64,000 nt of DNA, from assembly GCF_000306965.1 (NCBI RefSeq), contig NZ_AMWI01000057.1, positions 1 through 64,000 of the forward strand, read 5' to 3'. A model generated the notes under the pieces. It did not search any database and was not told the origin of the DNA. It saw nothing but the letters and a program-made list of their open reading frames with translations. The stretch comes from Amphibacillus jilinensis Y1 (GTDB lineage: Bacteria; Bacillota; Bacilli; Bacillales; Amphibacillaceae). The position numbers were made by a program, and so were the translations under genes. How positions within the stretch are numbered: the first letter of the stretch is position 1; the number at the start of each line of letters is the position of its first letter. Below, one piece after another: positions 11,643 to 21,292 of the stretch.

Positions 11643-13034
11643 TTAAATAAATTGGTATATCAATTTTAAATAATGATCCCTATAGTCGCCTTTAAGGTCA
11701 ACTCCCTTAGCCAAACCAAGCACCCACAAGATTCGATCATCTTCGTCCACGAGAATTGGCCACTGATCACGCTTATACAATGGAACTTTCTTATCAATGA
11801 ATAAATCCTTTAGCTTCTTTCTCCCATTTAAGCCAGCTAAATCAATACGATCACCAGGCATACGTGTGCGTATCATTAACGAAGGATAGTCATCAAAACC
11901 ATTAACAGGTAAGTAAAATGTCATTGGATTTGTTGCTGTGGGTTTTACGTGAACAAACTCCGCTTGTATAATGTGCCCCTCGGGTAAAACAGTTTGCCCT
12001 GGCACTTTCAAAGGCACGCAATACGGGGTCGTACCTTGTTCAAAATAAAAGTGTAAAGTTTGATATGATTTAACCATTTTTAGCGCTGATGGTAAATCTA
12101 CAGATGCATTAGCACGACCACTATCAAGAAGGGTAAAGAATTGCTGTTCATGTCGATAGCTTAAACCATCTGGCAGGGTATCATATAGATAGTTTAATAT
12201 TAGATGAAACAACCTTCTTTGTAAAGCACGGGGATGCTTTTTCAATTCATTAATTTGACAGGAAACTTCCTTAGCCTGTTCATGGTAATTTAATATTGAA
12301 GCACTTAACATTTCAGCTTGGTTCGTTAAATAGGCTACATCATCCTCCATTTTCTCAGTCGTATGCAAAATAGATTCCGCAAGATTGGGGTTTTGTCTTT
12401 TTAATAACGGCAAAATATGTATTCTAAAAAAATTCCTTGTATAAATATCAGCTTCATTTGAGGGATCACGGCGTGGCACGATATGATTTTCTTCACAATA
12501 GTTTTCTATCCTGGCTTTCGCAACTGATAATAAAGGCCGAATCAACCAGCCATTAGAGAAAGGTCTCGACTTTCTCATTCCTTGAAGCGCTTCAAGCTCC
12601 GTCCCTCTAGTCAAGCGCATATAGACGGTCTCGATTTGATCATCACTGTGATGACCTAGTGCCAAATAATCCGCTTGATGTTTTTCCATAGCATCTGCAA
12701 ATACTTGATAACGAAGAATTCGAGCAGCTTTTTGTGTGCCATAACTGTACTTCTCTTTTAAGGCATTCACATCAATATAATGTGCTTCAAAGTCGACTTT
12801 ATACTTTTGACAAAAGGTGCGTACATATTCAAGATCTTGCTTTGACTCCGCACCTCTTAATCCATGATCAACTGACACAACAATTAAATCTAATTGCCAT
12901 GAACGGCTTTTTCCAATTAAATAGTGGAGAAGCGCCATTGAATCTGGCCCTCCCGAGACACCAACTATTATTTTAGCTGGATAAACCAATAAACGATGTT
13001 TTTTTATATACTTATCAACCATTTCTGTAAACAT
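11643..13034 (-). CDS. tilS: tRNA(Ile)-lysidine synthetase
   Basis: Modifies C34 of tRNA-Ile(CAU) to lysidine and is usually essential. [18 protein letters not shown] at residues 22-39 carries the PP-loop SGGxDS motif, and [18 protein letters not shown] carries the second conserved region. The C-terminal TilS domain is present, with [23 protein letters not shown] in that part. The 463-residue length is normal. Confidence 0.95.
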   Translation of the reverse strand: MFTEMVDKYIKKHRLLVYPAKIIVGVSGGPDSMALLHYLIGKSRSWQLDLIVVSVDHGLRGAESKQDLEYVRTFCQKYKVDFEAHYIDVNALKEKYSYGTQKAARILRYQVFADAMEKHQADYLALGHHSDDQIETVYMRLTRGTELEALQGMRKSRPFSNGWLIRPLLSVAKARIENYCEENHIVPRRDPSNEADIYTRNFFRIHILPLLKRQNPNLAESILHTTEKMEDDVAYLTNQAEMLSASILNYHEQAKEVSCQINELKKHPRALQRRLFHLILNYLYDTLPDGLSYRHEQQFFTLLDSGRANASVDLPSALKMVKSYQTLHFYFEQGTTPYCVPLKVPGQTVLPEGHIIQAEFVHVKPTATNPMTFYLPVNGFDDYPSLMIRTRMPGDRIDLAGLNGRKKLKDLFIDKKVPLYKRDQWPILVDEDDRILWVLGLAKGVDLKGDYRDHYLKLIYQFI

Positions 13035-13094
13035 TTATAATAACCTTCTTTAAGCATTAACTTATTATGATAACTATCCTACCAGAAACAACCC

Positions 13095-14018
13095 CTAATA
13101 GAAAGTGGCAAGAAAAAATAGAATGACACTTATTGAAATGCATATCACAATCTCTAGCCAATCTATATCTCGCTTCTGTTGCTGTACAGCTGATCTTTTT
13201 GTTGTTAACTGTCGGGTTCGTTTTTTAAAATCCTGCTGCATCTCCTGACTATTTTGATATTGCCCTAATAGAGCTTTATGAAAAATAGGATCATAGGGTT
13301 TCAAGGGAGACGCCTGCTTTAATTTGGTTATTAAATACTTCTTCGGCTCTTTCGTTCGCCCAAATTGATTGGGATATGCAAAGCGGAGTGCCATCATTGC
13401 TAAAGCAAACAAATCATAAGCTGGATCAGCTGTGCGATTGCCACACTGCCAGTAGCCACGGTCATAAAATTCTGTATACTCTTTAACTGATCGTCCGATC
13501 AACGTTACACCTCCTACATCAATAAAACGAAGGCGAATTGGACGATGGGTGACAATGACATTTTCTATTTTTAAATCGCCTAAAATAAAACCGACGCGAT
13601 GAAGTTGCTCTAACTCTTCTAGGAGTTGAGGAAATAGCACACCTAACCACTGCCTACCACGCTTGTTTAGAAATGTATCTAGCGACTCTCCTTGAACATA
13701 CTCCATTGTATAAAAAGGATAACATTCCCCTCGTCTATCTATCCAATCATCAATTTCGTATAAAGAAGGTCCAGGGCTTTCACCTTGGACCTTCGCTAGT
13801 TTTTTTAAAACATTAATCTCTGATGTAATAGATGCAGCCTTATCACTAATTTTTAACGCTACCCATTGGTTATTGTCTTGCTTAGCTAAGTACACGGCAC
13901 CAACAGCACCTGTTCCTAGCTTTTCTTTAATATAATATGTGCGTTGATGCCACTTTCCTCTTAAACATGTACCTGGCTTAAAGTTAAAAACCGAAATCGG
14001 CTTGCTCTGATTCAGCAT
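13095..14018 (-). CDS. yabT: Membrane-anchored Ser/Thr protein kinase (YabT-like)
   Basis: Hanks-type kinase of 307 residues. The glycine-rich loop KLGTGAVGAVYLAK, the ATP-binding lysine in VALKIS and the catalytic GDLKIENV are present. The metal-binding DFG triplet reads DVG (RFIDVGGV). A single C-terminal helix (about 284-305) anchors it without an extracellular sensor. B. subtilis YabT is a DNA-activated sporulation kinase of the same build. It overlaps yabS by 35 nt. Confidence 0.9.
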   Translation of the reverse strand: MLNQSKPISVFNFKPGTCLRGKWHQRTYYIKEKLGTGAVGAVYLAKQDNNQWVALKISDKAASITSEINVLKKLAKVQGESPGPSLYEIDDWIDRRGECYPFYTMEYVQGESLDTFLNKRGRQWLGVLFPQLLEELEQLHRVGFILGDLKIENVIVTHRPIRLRFIDVGGVTLIGRSVKEYTEFYDRGYWQCGNRTADPAYDLFALAMMALRFAYPNQFGRTKEPKKYLITKLKQASPLKPYDPIFHKALLGQYQNSQEMQQDFKKRTRQLTTKRSAVQQQKRDIDWLEIVICISISVILFFLATFY

Positions 14019-14721
14019 CTTTTCTTAAGCTCCTTAATAAGCCTCCCTCACTAAACTGGTGGAGAGCTTCTCTTAAAGCAGGACCTGTGGGTGTAATCCC
14101 GCCACTTGTCAGTTTAGGAAACACGGAAGATAATTTATCCAAGTCTGATGACCATTCTAATATTTTATCTAATGCCTTTTTACGCCCTGGAAATGAGTAG
14201 ATAGCAAATTTATTATCACCAGCTCTAGCGTTCATACTTATTGATAAATCAATTAATGCTTCTTTGACTGTATTTAATTTCTTTTGCATACTTGCGCTCG
14301 TATCGACTAACACAAGCAACTGCATATCACACGTTTCCGTTAAGTCATCAACCACTTCCATCACCTCACCTCTTTGATCAGGCGGTAAGGCTTCAATTGA
14401 TTGATTATCCCCTAAAATCTGTCTTAGTTCTTGGTTGACAACCCCCTGAAGGGTTTGTGTCATTGCTTGCTTTGTCACTGCCTGTACGGTTTGTGTTAAC
14501 ACTTGCGGATAAACAATTTGACTTACGCCTCCACCTGAAGACGCAATATCTTCTACTTCTACTAAACTGTCAGAGTCTGTATCGCCTTGGTCAAGTACAC
14601 CAATCACATTGACTGTAATGCCTGCTTCACGTATCATATTGGCGATTAAGGTTGGATCTTCTCCTTTGTTAGAACAGCCATCAGTAATCAATAAAATTTG
14701 CTTTAGCTTTCCTGTTCGCAC
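13984..14721 (-). CDS. yabS: von Willebrand factor A domain protein (YabS-like)
   Basis: Contains a vWA fold with a MIDAS-like DTSAS in LLVLVDTSASMQKKL at about 140, and a first half starting ILLITDGCSNKG. The GTG start has GGAGG 9 nt upstream. No membrane helix is seen. It always lies between spoIIE and yabT in related bacilli. Biochemical role unknown; possible partner of the kinase by context only. Confidence 0.85.
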   Translation of the reverse strand: MRTGKLKQILLITDGCSNKGEDPTLIANMIREAGITVNVIGVLDQGDTDSDSLVEVEDIASSGGGVSQIVYPQVLTQTVQAVTKQAMTQTLQGVVNQELRQILGDNQSIEALPPDQRGEVMEVVDDLTETCDMQLLVLVDTSASMQKKLNTVKEALIDLSISMNARAGDNKFAIYSFPGRKKALDKILEWSSDLDKLSSVFPKLTSGGITPTGPALREALHQFSEGGLLRSLRKDAESEQADFGF

Positions 14722-14805
14722 GTACTCCTGCCTCCTATCAATTAAACTACTATCATTCTCGACTTCTTTTCTGTTTTTTATACGACTAAGTCGAAAACAA
14801 TCTCC

Positions 14806-17238
14806 TTAAGATTTTGCATAGCATTGATAGTGAGGCACCGTTGCCCATTTAGATTGAAAATGATTAATCTTACCAACCAATATCGTCATGTCATCCTCTA
14901 TTGTGCCTGACGATAGTCGAATCACTTCCTCAAGAATAAGATCTGCAATTTCTTGAGGATCATTGGTTTCCATCTGTTTAATAATTCGTTTTAACCAAAT
15001 GTCTTGATTCTCTACAGTTTTAGGCGCTTCAAAGATACCATCACTTGTCATTATCAAGAGATCATCATCTTGCAATTGTTCGTCGACCACTTCTACATCG
15101 AATTCCTTTACAATACCTATAGGCAGATTACTTGATTCAATTGCAGAAACGTTCTTACCTCTTTTTATATAACTTGGTGTCGAGCCTATTTTTAAAAATT
15201 GGACGACGGCTGATTGTAAATCAACCATAGCTAAATCCAAAGTTGAAAAAATCTCATCCGTCATACGTAAAGACAGAATGGAATTAATCGATTTAATCGC
15301 CACTTGTTCATCAATACCTGATTGAAGAATTTGTTGGAGTAAGCGCAACGTTTGCATGCTTTCTTCTCTTGCCCGCTTTCCATTCCCCATGCCGTCACTA
15401 ATTGCTAACGCATACTTTCCAGTGGCTAACTCCATGGTTGAATAACTATCACCCGAGATAAACCCACCACCTCGCGCAGCATGGGCAACACCGACTTCTA
15501 ATTGATATGTCTTTGCTGATCGAAAAATCAAAAAGCAATAACCATTAGGCATTGGCGATACTTCTTCTTCACTAACAATCACATTTTCTTGAAGAATATC
15601 AGATAAAATTGGCGCAATGATCTTCGCCCCTTCATCATGGTAGTGATAAACAGACAATGTTATCTCTATATCAATCTCGCCTTTCTGCAATGAATAAATG
15701 TCTAGCTGGTCAATTTCCATTCCAATTGATTGAAGTGCTGTTATAATCTGTTGCTCTTGTTGTTCATGATATTGGCGTTCATTAATAATTTCCTTTGCAA
15801 AATTATCCATAACCTCCGACACACCTAATAACTGATCTGCTACAAAACGTCGACTCTCTCCAACCTGCTTTCTTAATTGTTGATTTGCTTTATAATAAGA
15901 TAATTCTTCTTTCATTACCGCCTCCACCTTATGCGCCTTTTGACAATGCTTTTTAAACTTCGATTCTGTTAATTGAGAAATCGAGCCGCTTTGAGTCAAC
16001 TCCTTCTTCATGTTTTCCATATGTTGATAGGTATCATCAAAATGTTTTGCCCAACACCATGATTTTTTAAAGCATGTCTGACACGTTCTCTCTGTCACAT
16101 GACTTAAGAAATCGTCTGTCTCTACGGCATCATTTATCTGTTCCTGTTGCTCAATTAGTTTCCCTGTAAAAGTCTTTGATAAGGCTTCAAACACATCAGA
16201 GAATTGCTCCATCCGACTTGCTGTAACATCCCGTAATTTTTGTAAATACTGCTGTTGTTCTTCAATTTGCTCATTTGTTCCAGGAATATAGCGAGCGATT
16301 TTGTTTATCATTGTATTTGGTGTAATTATAAATAAGAAAATCGCTATTAACGATGCTAGTACAGATGGGAATAAGGCTCCCATTTCGAAACCATAAATGC
16401 CAAGCAAAAACGTACCAAGTAGTAGGCCTACACTAACCATCCACTTTTTCCCTTCCTTCATCAACCCACCTAGCAATCCACTAAAAGCAAGTAAACTCAT
16501 TTGAGTTAAAGTTGTCTCATTAACTAAGCTTAATATTAGACCAATCACCACACCTACAGTCGCGCCAACTGTTGGACCTCCTGTTAATGCAAGTAATAAA
16601 ATAAAATAACGAGAGATAACATAATCTAAATGCACACCACCTAGAGTTAAACCCGTCACACCACATAAAACTGATGCTGCTAAAATGACTAGCGATATCA
16701 GCTCTTCATTCTTAAGATTCGTTTTATATCGTTTAGGTGTTAATAATGGGGTGCTCTGTATGAAGATTAGAAATAAAACAGCCGTTATCAGTGCCTCGGT
16801 TATAGCCATAACAATTGTGTAGCTAGACCATTGATTCATTAGGCTATAATAAGCTAACCGACTTAACAAACTGGACGCTATAAGAATATATGGAAGATAT
16901 CTCTTAGAGTGCACAAATAAACCCAAGGATATAAAAAAACCAAAACACAAAAAACTAATTAACGTTATGATAAAAGGGGAGAAGCCTAAAGTAAGCACGC
17001 CTAGCAGGCTAAACATCATAACCAAACGACAACGTTCTTTTTTAACAACCCAAACACTTGCTAAGTAAGCTAATGAAAAGGGAATAAGCTCCTCTAAAAT
17101 AATAGCTCGTCCCAATAAAAAACCGATTCCATACAATAATAAATCTTGTTGCTTAATAAATTGGAAACTATGGTGAAGCCATTTGGTCTTCGTTTTAATC
17201 TGTGTTCTTTCTAAATAAGAATTTGTCATTATACCCAC
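14806..17238 (-). CDS. spoIIE: Stage II sporulation protein E, membrane PP2C phosphatase
   Basis: Dephosphorylates SpoIIAA to release sigma-F in the forespore and interacts with FtsZ. The N-terminal third (about 35-330) holds some ten hydrophobic helices. A cytoplasmic regulatory region containing CQTCFKKSWCWAKHF follows. The C-terminal PP2C domain begins GGGFISGDSYSTMEL and has ALAISDGMGNGKRA, and SDGIFE occurs near the end. The GTG start with GAGAGGTGAG 6 nt upstream is preferred to the ATG three codons later. Its presence is strong evidence for spore formation. Confidence 0.97.
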   Translation of the reverse strand: MGIMTNSYLERTQIKTKTKWLHHSFQFIKQQDLLLYGIGFLLGRAIILEELIPFSLAYLASVWVVKKERCRLVMMFSLLGVLTLGFSPFIITLISFLCFGFFISLGLFVHSKRYLPYILIASSLLSRLAYYSLMNQWSSYTIVMAITEALITAVLFLIFIQSTPLLTPKRYKTNLKNEELISLVILAASVLCGVTGLTLGGVHLDYVISRYFILLLALTGGPTVGATVGVVIGLILSLVNETTLTQMSLLAFSGLLGGLMKEGKKWMVSVGLLLGTFLLGIYGFEMGALFPSVLASLIAIFLFIITPNTMINKIARYIPGTNEQIEEQQQYLQKLRDVTASRMEQFSDVFEALSKTFTGKLIEQQEQINDAVETDDFLSHVTERTCQTCFKKSWCWAKHFDDTYQHMENMKKELTQSGSISQLTESKFKKHCQKAHKVEAVMKEELSYYKANQQLRKQVGESRRFVADQLLGVSEVMDNFAKEIINERQYHEQQEQQIITALQSIGMEIDQLDIYSLQKGEIDIEITLSVYHYHDEGAKIIAPILSDILQENVIVSEEEVSPMPNGYCFLIFRSAKTYQLEVGVAHAARGGGFISGDSYSTMELATGKYALAISDGMGNGKRAREESMQTLRLLQQILQSGIDEQVAIKSINSILSLRMTDEIFSTLDLAMVDLQSAVVQFLKIGSTPSYIKRGKNVSAIESSNLPIGIVKEFDVEVVDEQLQDDDLLIMTSDGIFEAPKTVENQDIWLKRIIKQMETNDPQEIADLILEEVIRLSSGTIEDDMTILVGKINHFQSKWATVPHYQCYAKS

Positions 17239-17258
17239 TATATTCTCACCTCTCTAAT

Positions 17259-17338
17259 ATTATACCCACTATTTAATCACATCCTTTTTTCATAATTTGT
17301 CAAAACAGCTCTAGAATATAATAAAATGATTCGACTTC
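17259..17338 (-). promoter_or_regulatory. spoIIE promoter region with candidate Spo0A boxes
   Basis: Two Spo0A-like boxes lie 60-100 bp upstream of spoIIE: TTTGTCAAA (17296-17304, plus strand) and GAAGTCGAA (17329-17337 read on the minus strand). A TATAAT lies at 17259-17264. The spacing between the TTGACA within the first box and this -10 is too long for a normal promoter, so the real -10 is uncertain. Spo0A control of spoIIE is established in B. subtilis. Confidence 0.5.
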
Positions 17339-17617
17339 TTTCTATAAAAATTAATAGAAAAAAGATACTGCACTTCCCCCACCACTGCACAACATTAGGC
17401 TGACAGACGGTAATTAATAGAGGATTTACTTCTTTTTCTATATAACTTTTTTCTTTGGATAAAAGAACGGTTACCATCGAAATTCAGCAAATTATAGCTG
17501 TTTGTGATTATTATTAATGAACAAAAAGAAATCAGAGATGACACAAACACTAATACTCATTAGCGATTTATTGAAGCCATATGAGTTCAATAGCCACAAA
17601 CCAATCAAACAAAACTA

Positions 17618-17646
17618 TTGACATGCCTTCTTTGCTGTTGTATTAT
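17618..17646 (+). promoter_or_regulatory. tRNA-Met promoter
   Basis: TTGACA (17618-17623), a 17-bp spacer and TATTAT (17641-17646) lie about 30 nt before the mature tRNA on the same strand. Confidence 0.8.
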
Positions 17647-17677
17647 ATCACTTGTGACTTTAAAGTTTTTCAACTAT

Positions 17678-17754
17678 GGCGGTGTAGCTCAGCTGGCGAG
17701 AGCGTACGGTTCATACCCGTGAGGTCGGGGGTTCGATCCCCTCCGCCGCTACCA
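17678..17754 (+). tRNA. tRNA-Met (CAT), elongator
   Basis: A 77-nt cloverleaf with CCA encoded. The acceptor stem GGCGGTG pairs with CGCCGCT, anticodon CAT is at 17712-17714 in loop TTCATAC, and the T-loop is TTCGATC between GGGGG and CCCTC. It resembles the elongator Met tRNA found upstream of spoIIE in B. subtilis. It is not the initiator type, because position 1-72 is a G-U pair rather than a C-A mismatch. It runs opposite to spoIIE, unlike in B. subtilis. Confidence 0.96.
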
Positions 17755-17795
17755 TTATTCAAATAAAACATTTACATTAATATTATATAAAAAGG

Positions 17796-17827
17796 AAACA
17801 GCGAGGTGTGCACACACCTCGCTGTTT
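17796..17827. terminator. Bidirectional terminator between tRNA-Met and ecfT
   Basis: A perfect 15-bp stem (17796-17810 with 17813-17827) has a 2-nt loop, flanked by T on the plus side and by TTTTATATAA on the minus side. It ends the plus-strand tRNA and the minus-strand EET operon. Confidence 0.85.
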
Positions 17828-17836
17828 TGTTGAAAT

Positions 17837-18658
17837 CTATATATTAAATAATAGAACGAAATCAAATGTATTAAAAAAGGTAACACCTAATGTTAAGACA
17901 ATTAGGCATACAATAGCCGCAACATCTCTCAAGTGCCATTTAAGCTGGCGAAAGCTTGAACGTTTTTCCCCAGAACGATAACCCTTTACTTCCATAACAT
18001 CAGCCATTTCCTCGGCACGCTTTAATGAACTAACAAACAAAGGTAGCACAATAGGGACAAGCTTCTTCATCTGTTCAATTAAGTTTCCTTCACCAAAAAC
18101 AACACCTCGAGCGCGTTGGGCATCCATGACCTTCTGTGTCTCATCTAGAAGATTAGGAACAAACCTTAAGGAAATCGAAAGCATTAAAGCAAAGTCATCA
18201 ACAGGAATACGAAGCAACCGCAGGGGCTTAAAAAGTGCATGAATAGCATCAGTTAAATCAATTGACTTTGTCGTTAAAGTCACAACGGTTGATATGAGTA
18301 TGATCATGATAAAGCGGCTAAACGTATAAAAGCCTGACAATAAGCCAAACCTGGAAATCATAATCGGTCCTAGACTAAAATAAATCGTCCCTCCACCTGT
18401 AAACAAAACACGGAGCATAACAGCAAATAGAATTAACCAGATTAGCGGTTTGACCCCCTTGAGATAAACGCTATAGCTAACTCCAGATAATCGCATTAAC
18501 AAAAAGGTAAACAAGAATAACCAGATGTAGCCTTGTCCATTTTCAACAAAAAAAAGAAGACCAATAAAATAGAGAGCGGCCACTAATTTCAAACGCGGAT
18601 CTAAACGATGCAAATACGACTCTCCAGGAAAATAACGCCCCAAAATTAATTTATTCAT
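17837..18658 (-). CDS. ECF transporter transmembrane subunit (EcfT/FmnA-like)
   Basis: T component of an energy-coupling factor transporter, 273 residues with several hydrophobic helices. The coupling motifs of the family are present as MDAQRARGVVFGEG and MADVMEVKGYRSG in the cytoplasmic part. It is the last gene of a five-gene operon with fmnB, dmkA and the two ECF ATPases. In Listeria the EcfT-like FmnA works with EetB to export flavin for protein flavinylation. That role is inferred here from the neighbours. It could also serve as a general ECF T-subunit if the usual ribosomal-cluster copy is absent. Confidence 0.88.
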   Translation of the reverse strand: MNKLILGRYFPGESYLHRLDPRLKLVAALYFIGLLFFVENGQGYIWLFLFTFLLMRLSGVSYSVYLKGVKPLIWLILFAVMLRVLFTGGGTIYFSLGPIMISRFGLLSGFYTFSRFIMIILISTVVTLTTKSIDLTDAIHALFKPLRLLRIPVDDFALMLSISLRFVPNLLDETQKVMDAQRARGVVFGEGNLIEQMKKLVPIVLPLFVSSLKRAEEMADVMEVKGYRSGEKRSSFRQLKWHLRDVAAIVCLIVLTLGVTFFNTFDFVLLFNI

Positions 18659-19512
18659 ACTAGCTGCTCCTTTATCAGGTTAGCAGCCAATTCAGACCGC
18701 GTTAAACTAACTTGGCTTAGCTTAATACCTTTTTCTTGTTCAATACGCCGTTGCACCCTTAATGGTTCAGGCATATCAATAGCCAACTCATTTAGACGTG
18801 ATTCATCACCAAAAAACTGACGCACGGATTGATAACTTGCTACACGTCCATGATCTAACACTAAAACGTCATCAGCATAAGTCGCGACGTCATCCATATC
18901 ATGTGTCACTAAAAGGGTTGTTGCTTTGTGCTCATTATGCCAGCACTTTAACATAGACAAAATCTTCTTTCGGCCTTCTGGATCTAACCCTGCACCTGGC
19001 TCGTCCAACACCAATACATCTGGGTTAGTCGCCATAATGCCCGCTATCGCCACACGCCGTTGCTGACCTCCTGATAACGAAAATGGTGAGCGTTTTAATA
19101 AATCAACGGATAACCCTACTTTATCTAGACTGTCTCGGACAGCTTTTTTTGTTTGCTCTTGAGTAAAACCGAAATTTATCGGACCAAATGCTATATCCTG
19201 TTCAACGGTTTCAGCAAATAATTGTGCTTCAGGAAATTGAAACACCATGCCTACTCGCTTTCTCACTTGATTTAATATCTTCTTTTCACCGTTAGCATTT
19301 ATCGTTAAGCCACCTACATGAACCTCTCCCGCTGTCGGAAGTAGCAAACCGTTTATTAATTTCAACAAACTCGATTTTCCCGCACCCGTATGCCCAATAA
19401 TTGCTGTAAATGTACCCGTTGGTAATTCGACATTAATATCATTAATTACATTAGCGGTTCTGATAGGGCCTAACTGATAATCTGCCCTCACATGTTCAAA
19501 TCTCACCTGCAT
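18655..19512 (-). CDS. ecfA2: ECF transporter ATPase, EcfA2 type
   Basis: One of two ATPases of an ECF transporter. Walker A is GHTGAGKSSLLKLING, the ABC signature LSGGQQRRVAIAG and Walker B DVLVLDEPGAGLDP. The C-terminal extension typical of EcfA2 follows. The chosen ATG has GGTGG 7 nt upstream; a GTG two codons earlier would sit on top of that site. It overlaps ecfA1 and ecfT at its ends, so the three subunits are probably translationally coupled. Confidence 0.9.
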   Translation of the reverse strand: MQVRFEHVRADYQLGPIRTANVINDINVELPTGTFTAIIGHTGAGKSSLLKLINGLLLPTAGEVHVGGLTINANGEKKILNQVRKRVGMVFQFPEAQLFAETVEQDIAFGPINFGFTQEQTKKAVRDSLDKVGLSVDLLKRSPFSLSGGQQRRVAIAGIMATNPDVLVLDEPGAGLDPEGRKKILSMLKCWHNEHKATTLLVTHDMDDVATYADDVLVLDHGRVASYQSVRQFFGDESRLNELAIDMPEPLRVQRRIEQEKGIKLSQVSLTRSELAANLIKEQLV

Positions 19513-20318
19513 ATCCACGCCACCAATTCATCTTCTGTCATATAACCATCTGGCACTTCAATTCCTTTTCCTTTTAACTCTTGGCGCAATTGCTCCGCAA
19601 AAGGCGGTTCTATATCAGGGTTTTTTTGGAAGATCGCTTGCGGTTCCCCTTGATCGATTAACTTTCCAGCGCTTAGGACGAGTAATTGATCAGCCAAAGT
19701 CGCTTCTTCTCGATCATGTGTAATCGAAAGGATGGTTAAATTTAATTTCTTTTGTATGTTTTTTAATACCTTTAGTAATTCTCGCCGACTCTTCGGATCT
19801 AACATAACAAACGCCTCATCAAAAATCATTAAATCTGGTTGTAATGCTAACACGCCTGCTATAGCAACCCTTTGCTTCTGTCCACCCGATAATTGTGATG
19901 GATCTTTATCCCGGAAATGATACATATCAACAAGTTTTAACGCTTGAAATACACGCGTTTCCATCTCATGATAATCAAGATTTAAGTTCTCCAATCCAAA
20001 CGCAACATCATCTTGAACAGTTGTACCAATAAATTGATTATCAGGGTTTTGAAAAACGATGCCTACTTTTTTTCTTAAATCCCATTTGCTTTGCTCATTT
20101 AATATACAATTATTAATAAAAATACTACCTTGCTCCGGTTCAACTAAGCCTACGATTAATCTGGCGAGAGTCGATTTTCCTGATCCATTGTCCCCTATCA
20201 CCGCTGCCCAATCGCCTCGTTTAATTGTAAATGAAACAGCAGATAGAGCATAATCGTCGGTACGAATATCATAACGAAAGCTTAAATCTTTTACAGATAA
20301 TATCGGTGAACCATTCAT
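19503..20318 (-). CDS. ecfA1: ECF transporter ATPase, EcfA1 type
   Basis: Partner ATPase with Walker A GDNGSGKSTLARL, signature LSGGQKQRVAIAG and Walker B LMIFDEAFVMLDP. The usual family text near this point is DEATSMLDP, so this D-loop region is slightly divergent while the catalytic Glu is kept. The ATG start follows AAGGAGG by 9 nt, seven codons inside the open frame. In B. subtilis ecfA1-ecfA2-ecfT sit in the ribosomal protein cluster; here the trio is in an EET operon. Confidence 0.9.
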   Translation of the reverse strand: MNGSPILSVKDLSFRYDIRTDDYALSAVSFTIKRGDWAAVIGDNGSGKSTLARLIVGLVEPEQGSIFINNCILNEQSKWDLRKKVGIVFQNPDNQFIGTTVQDDVAFGLENLNLDYHEMETRVFQALKLVDMYHFRDKDPSQLSGGQKQRVAIAGVLALQPDLMIFDEAFVMLDPKSRRELLKVLKNIQKKLNLTILSITHDREEATLADQLLVLSAGKLIDQGEPQAIFQKNPDIEPPFAEQLRQELKGKGIEVPDGYMTEDELVAWICR

Positions 20319-20339
20319 GTCTATCTGCCTCCTTCTCAT

Positions 20340-21284
20340 CTATAATAATAAAGCAACAATAAACATAATAACAACCGATCCATTCATAAGCACTAAATTT
20401 TTAATAGCTACGACAAAAGTTTCTGATTTAACTTGTTTATGATTGAATTGTTGGATTTGCTTATATACAGGGTAAATGATCAACAACACGAGCAAGAGGA
20501 CTGCTGGTAATGAACCTAAGAAAACAGCAATCACTAGCGCAAGAAAACTCATATAATAAAGGCCATTAAATAGTAATACTGCATTTTCCTTTCCTATATA
20601 ATAGGGTAAGGTAAAACGAGAATTAGCGATATCTTCATCTAAATCACAAATATTATTGGCTAGCATCAAGTTAGCAATAGTGAAAATGCTCGGTATTGAG
20701 ATCAATAGTATTTCTAACAACAAGTATAGATCGGCTTGAAAGTGAACCATTCGACCTTCCCAACCTAAGTGAACAATACCTTGGTCAAATGCATTAACAT
20801 ATACTGCTAAAAAGACAATACCAAAGCCCATTGTTACACCAGAAAACACCTCTCCTAATGGCATCCGTGATAACGGAATAGGACCAAACGTATAAAAAAT
20901 TCCAATAGAAAAACACAGCACACCAATTAATAACACAAACAAATCGGTTCGAATGACAAGCCACAATCCCAATCCTACAGCTATGGACAACATAATAAAA
21001 ATCGTTATAACGACAATCCGCTCAGGAATTTGGGCTTGCCCAATAATATTGCGTGTTTCTCTATATTGATCTGAACTTGCTTTGCGATAATCCATATAAT
21101 TATTAATCGCCGTCGTTGTTAAATCGAAGATAAGCATTGCAATAAAGAATATGACTGTATTAACAATACTAAAGCTTTGATAACGATAAATAACAAAAAG
21201 TAATCCGATTAAAAATGGAAATACACTAGCTATTTTGGTTTGGATTTCAACTAATTTTAAAAATGCTGATATCGTCAACTTCAT
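20340..21284 (-). CDS. dmkA: UbiA-family prenyltransferase, probably DHNA polyprenyltransferase (DmkA)
   Basis: Would attach a polyprenyl tail to 1,4-dihydroxy-2-naphthoate, giving demethylmenaquinone. The product has about nine membrane helices. The two Asp-rich Mg-binding motifs of UbiA enzymes are NNYMDYRKASSDQ near residue 62 and NNICDLDEDIANSR near residue 203. It starts about 8 nt after the fmnB stop and is followed by the ECF genes. A menA role in respiration is an alternative, but the flanking fmnB, ndh2, eetB and dmkB point to the EET-specific paralogue described in Listeria. Confidence 0.88.
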   Translation of the reverse strand: MKLTISAFLKLVEIQTKIASVFPFLIGLLFVIYRYQSFSIVNTVIFFIAMLIFDLTTTAINNYMDYRKASSDQYRETRNIIGQAQIPERIVVITIFIMLSIAVGLGLWLVIRTDLFVLLIGVLCFSIGIFYTFGPIPLSRMPLGEVFSGVTMGFGIVFLAVYVNAFDQGIVHLGWEGRMVHFQADLYLLLEILLISIPSIFTIANLMLANNICDLDEDIANSRFTLPYYIGKENAVLLFNGLYYMSFLALVIAVFLGSLPAVLLLVLLIIYPVYKQIQQFNHKQVKSETFVVAIKNLVLMNGSVVIMFIVALLL

Positions 21285-21292
21285 CACCTTTT

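Noticed and set aside
17277-17477. 66-codon open frame upstream of spoIIE
   Set aside because: No ribosome binding site; it runs through the Spo0A boxes and promoter region of spoIIE.
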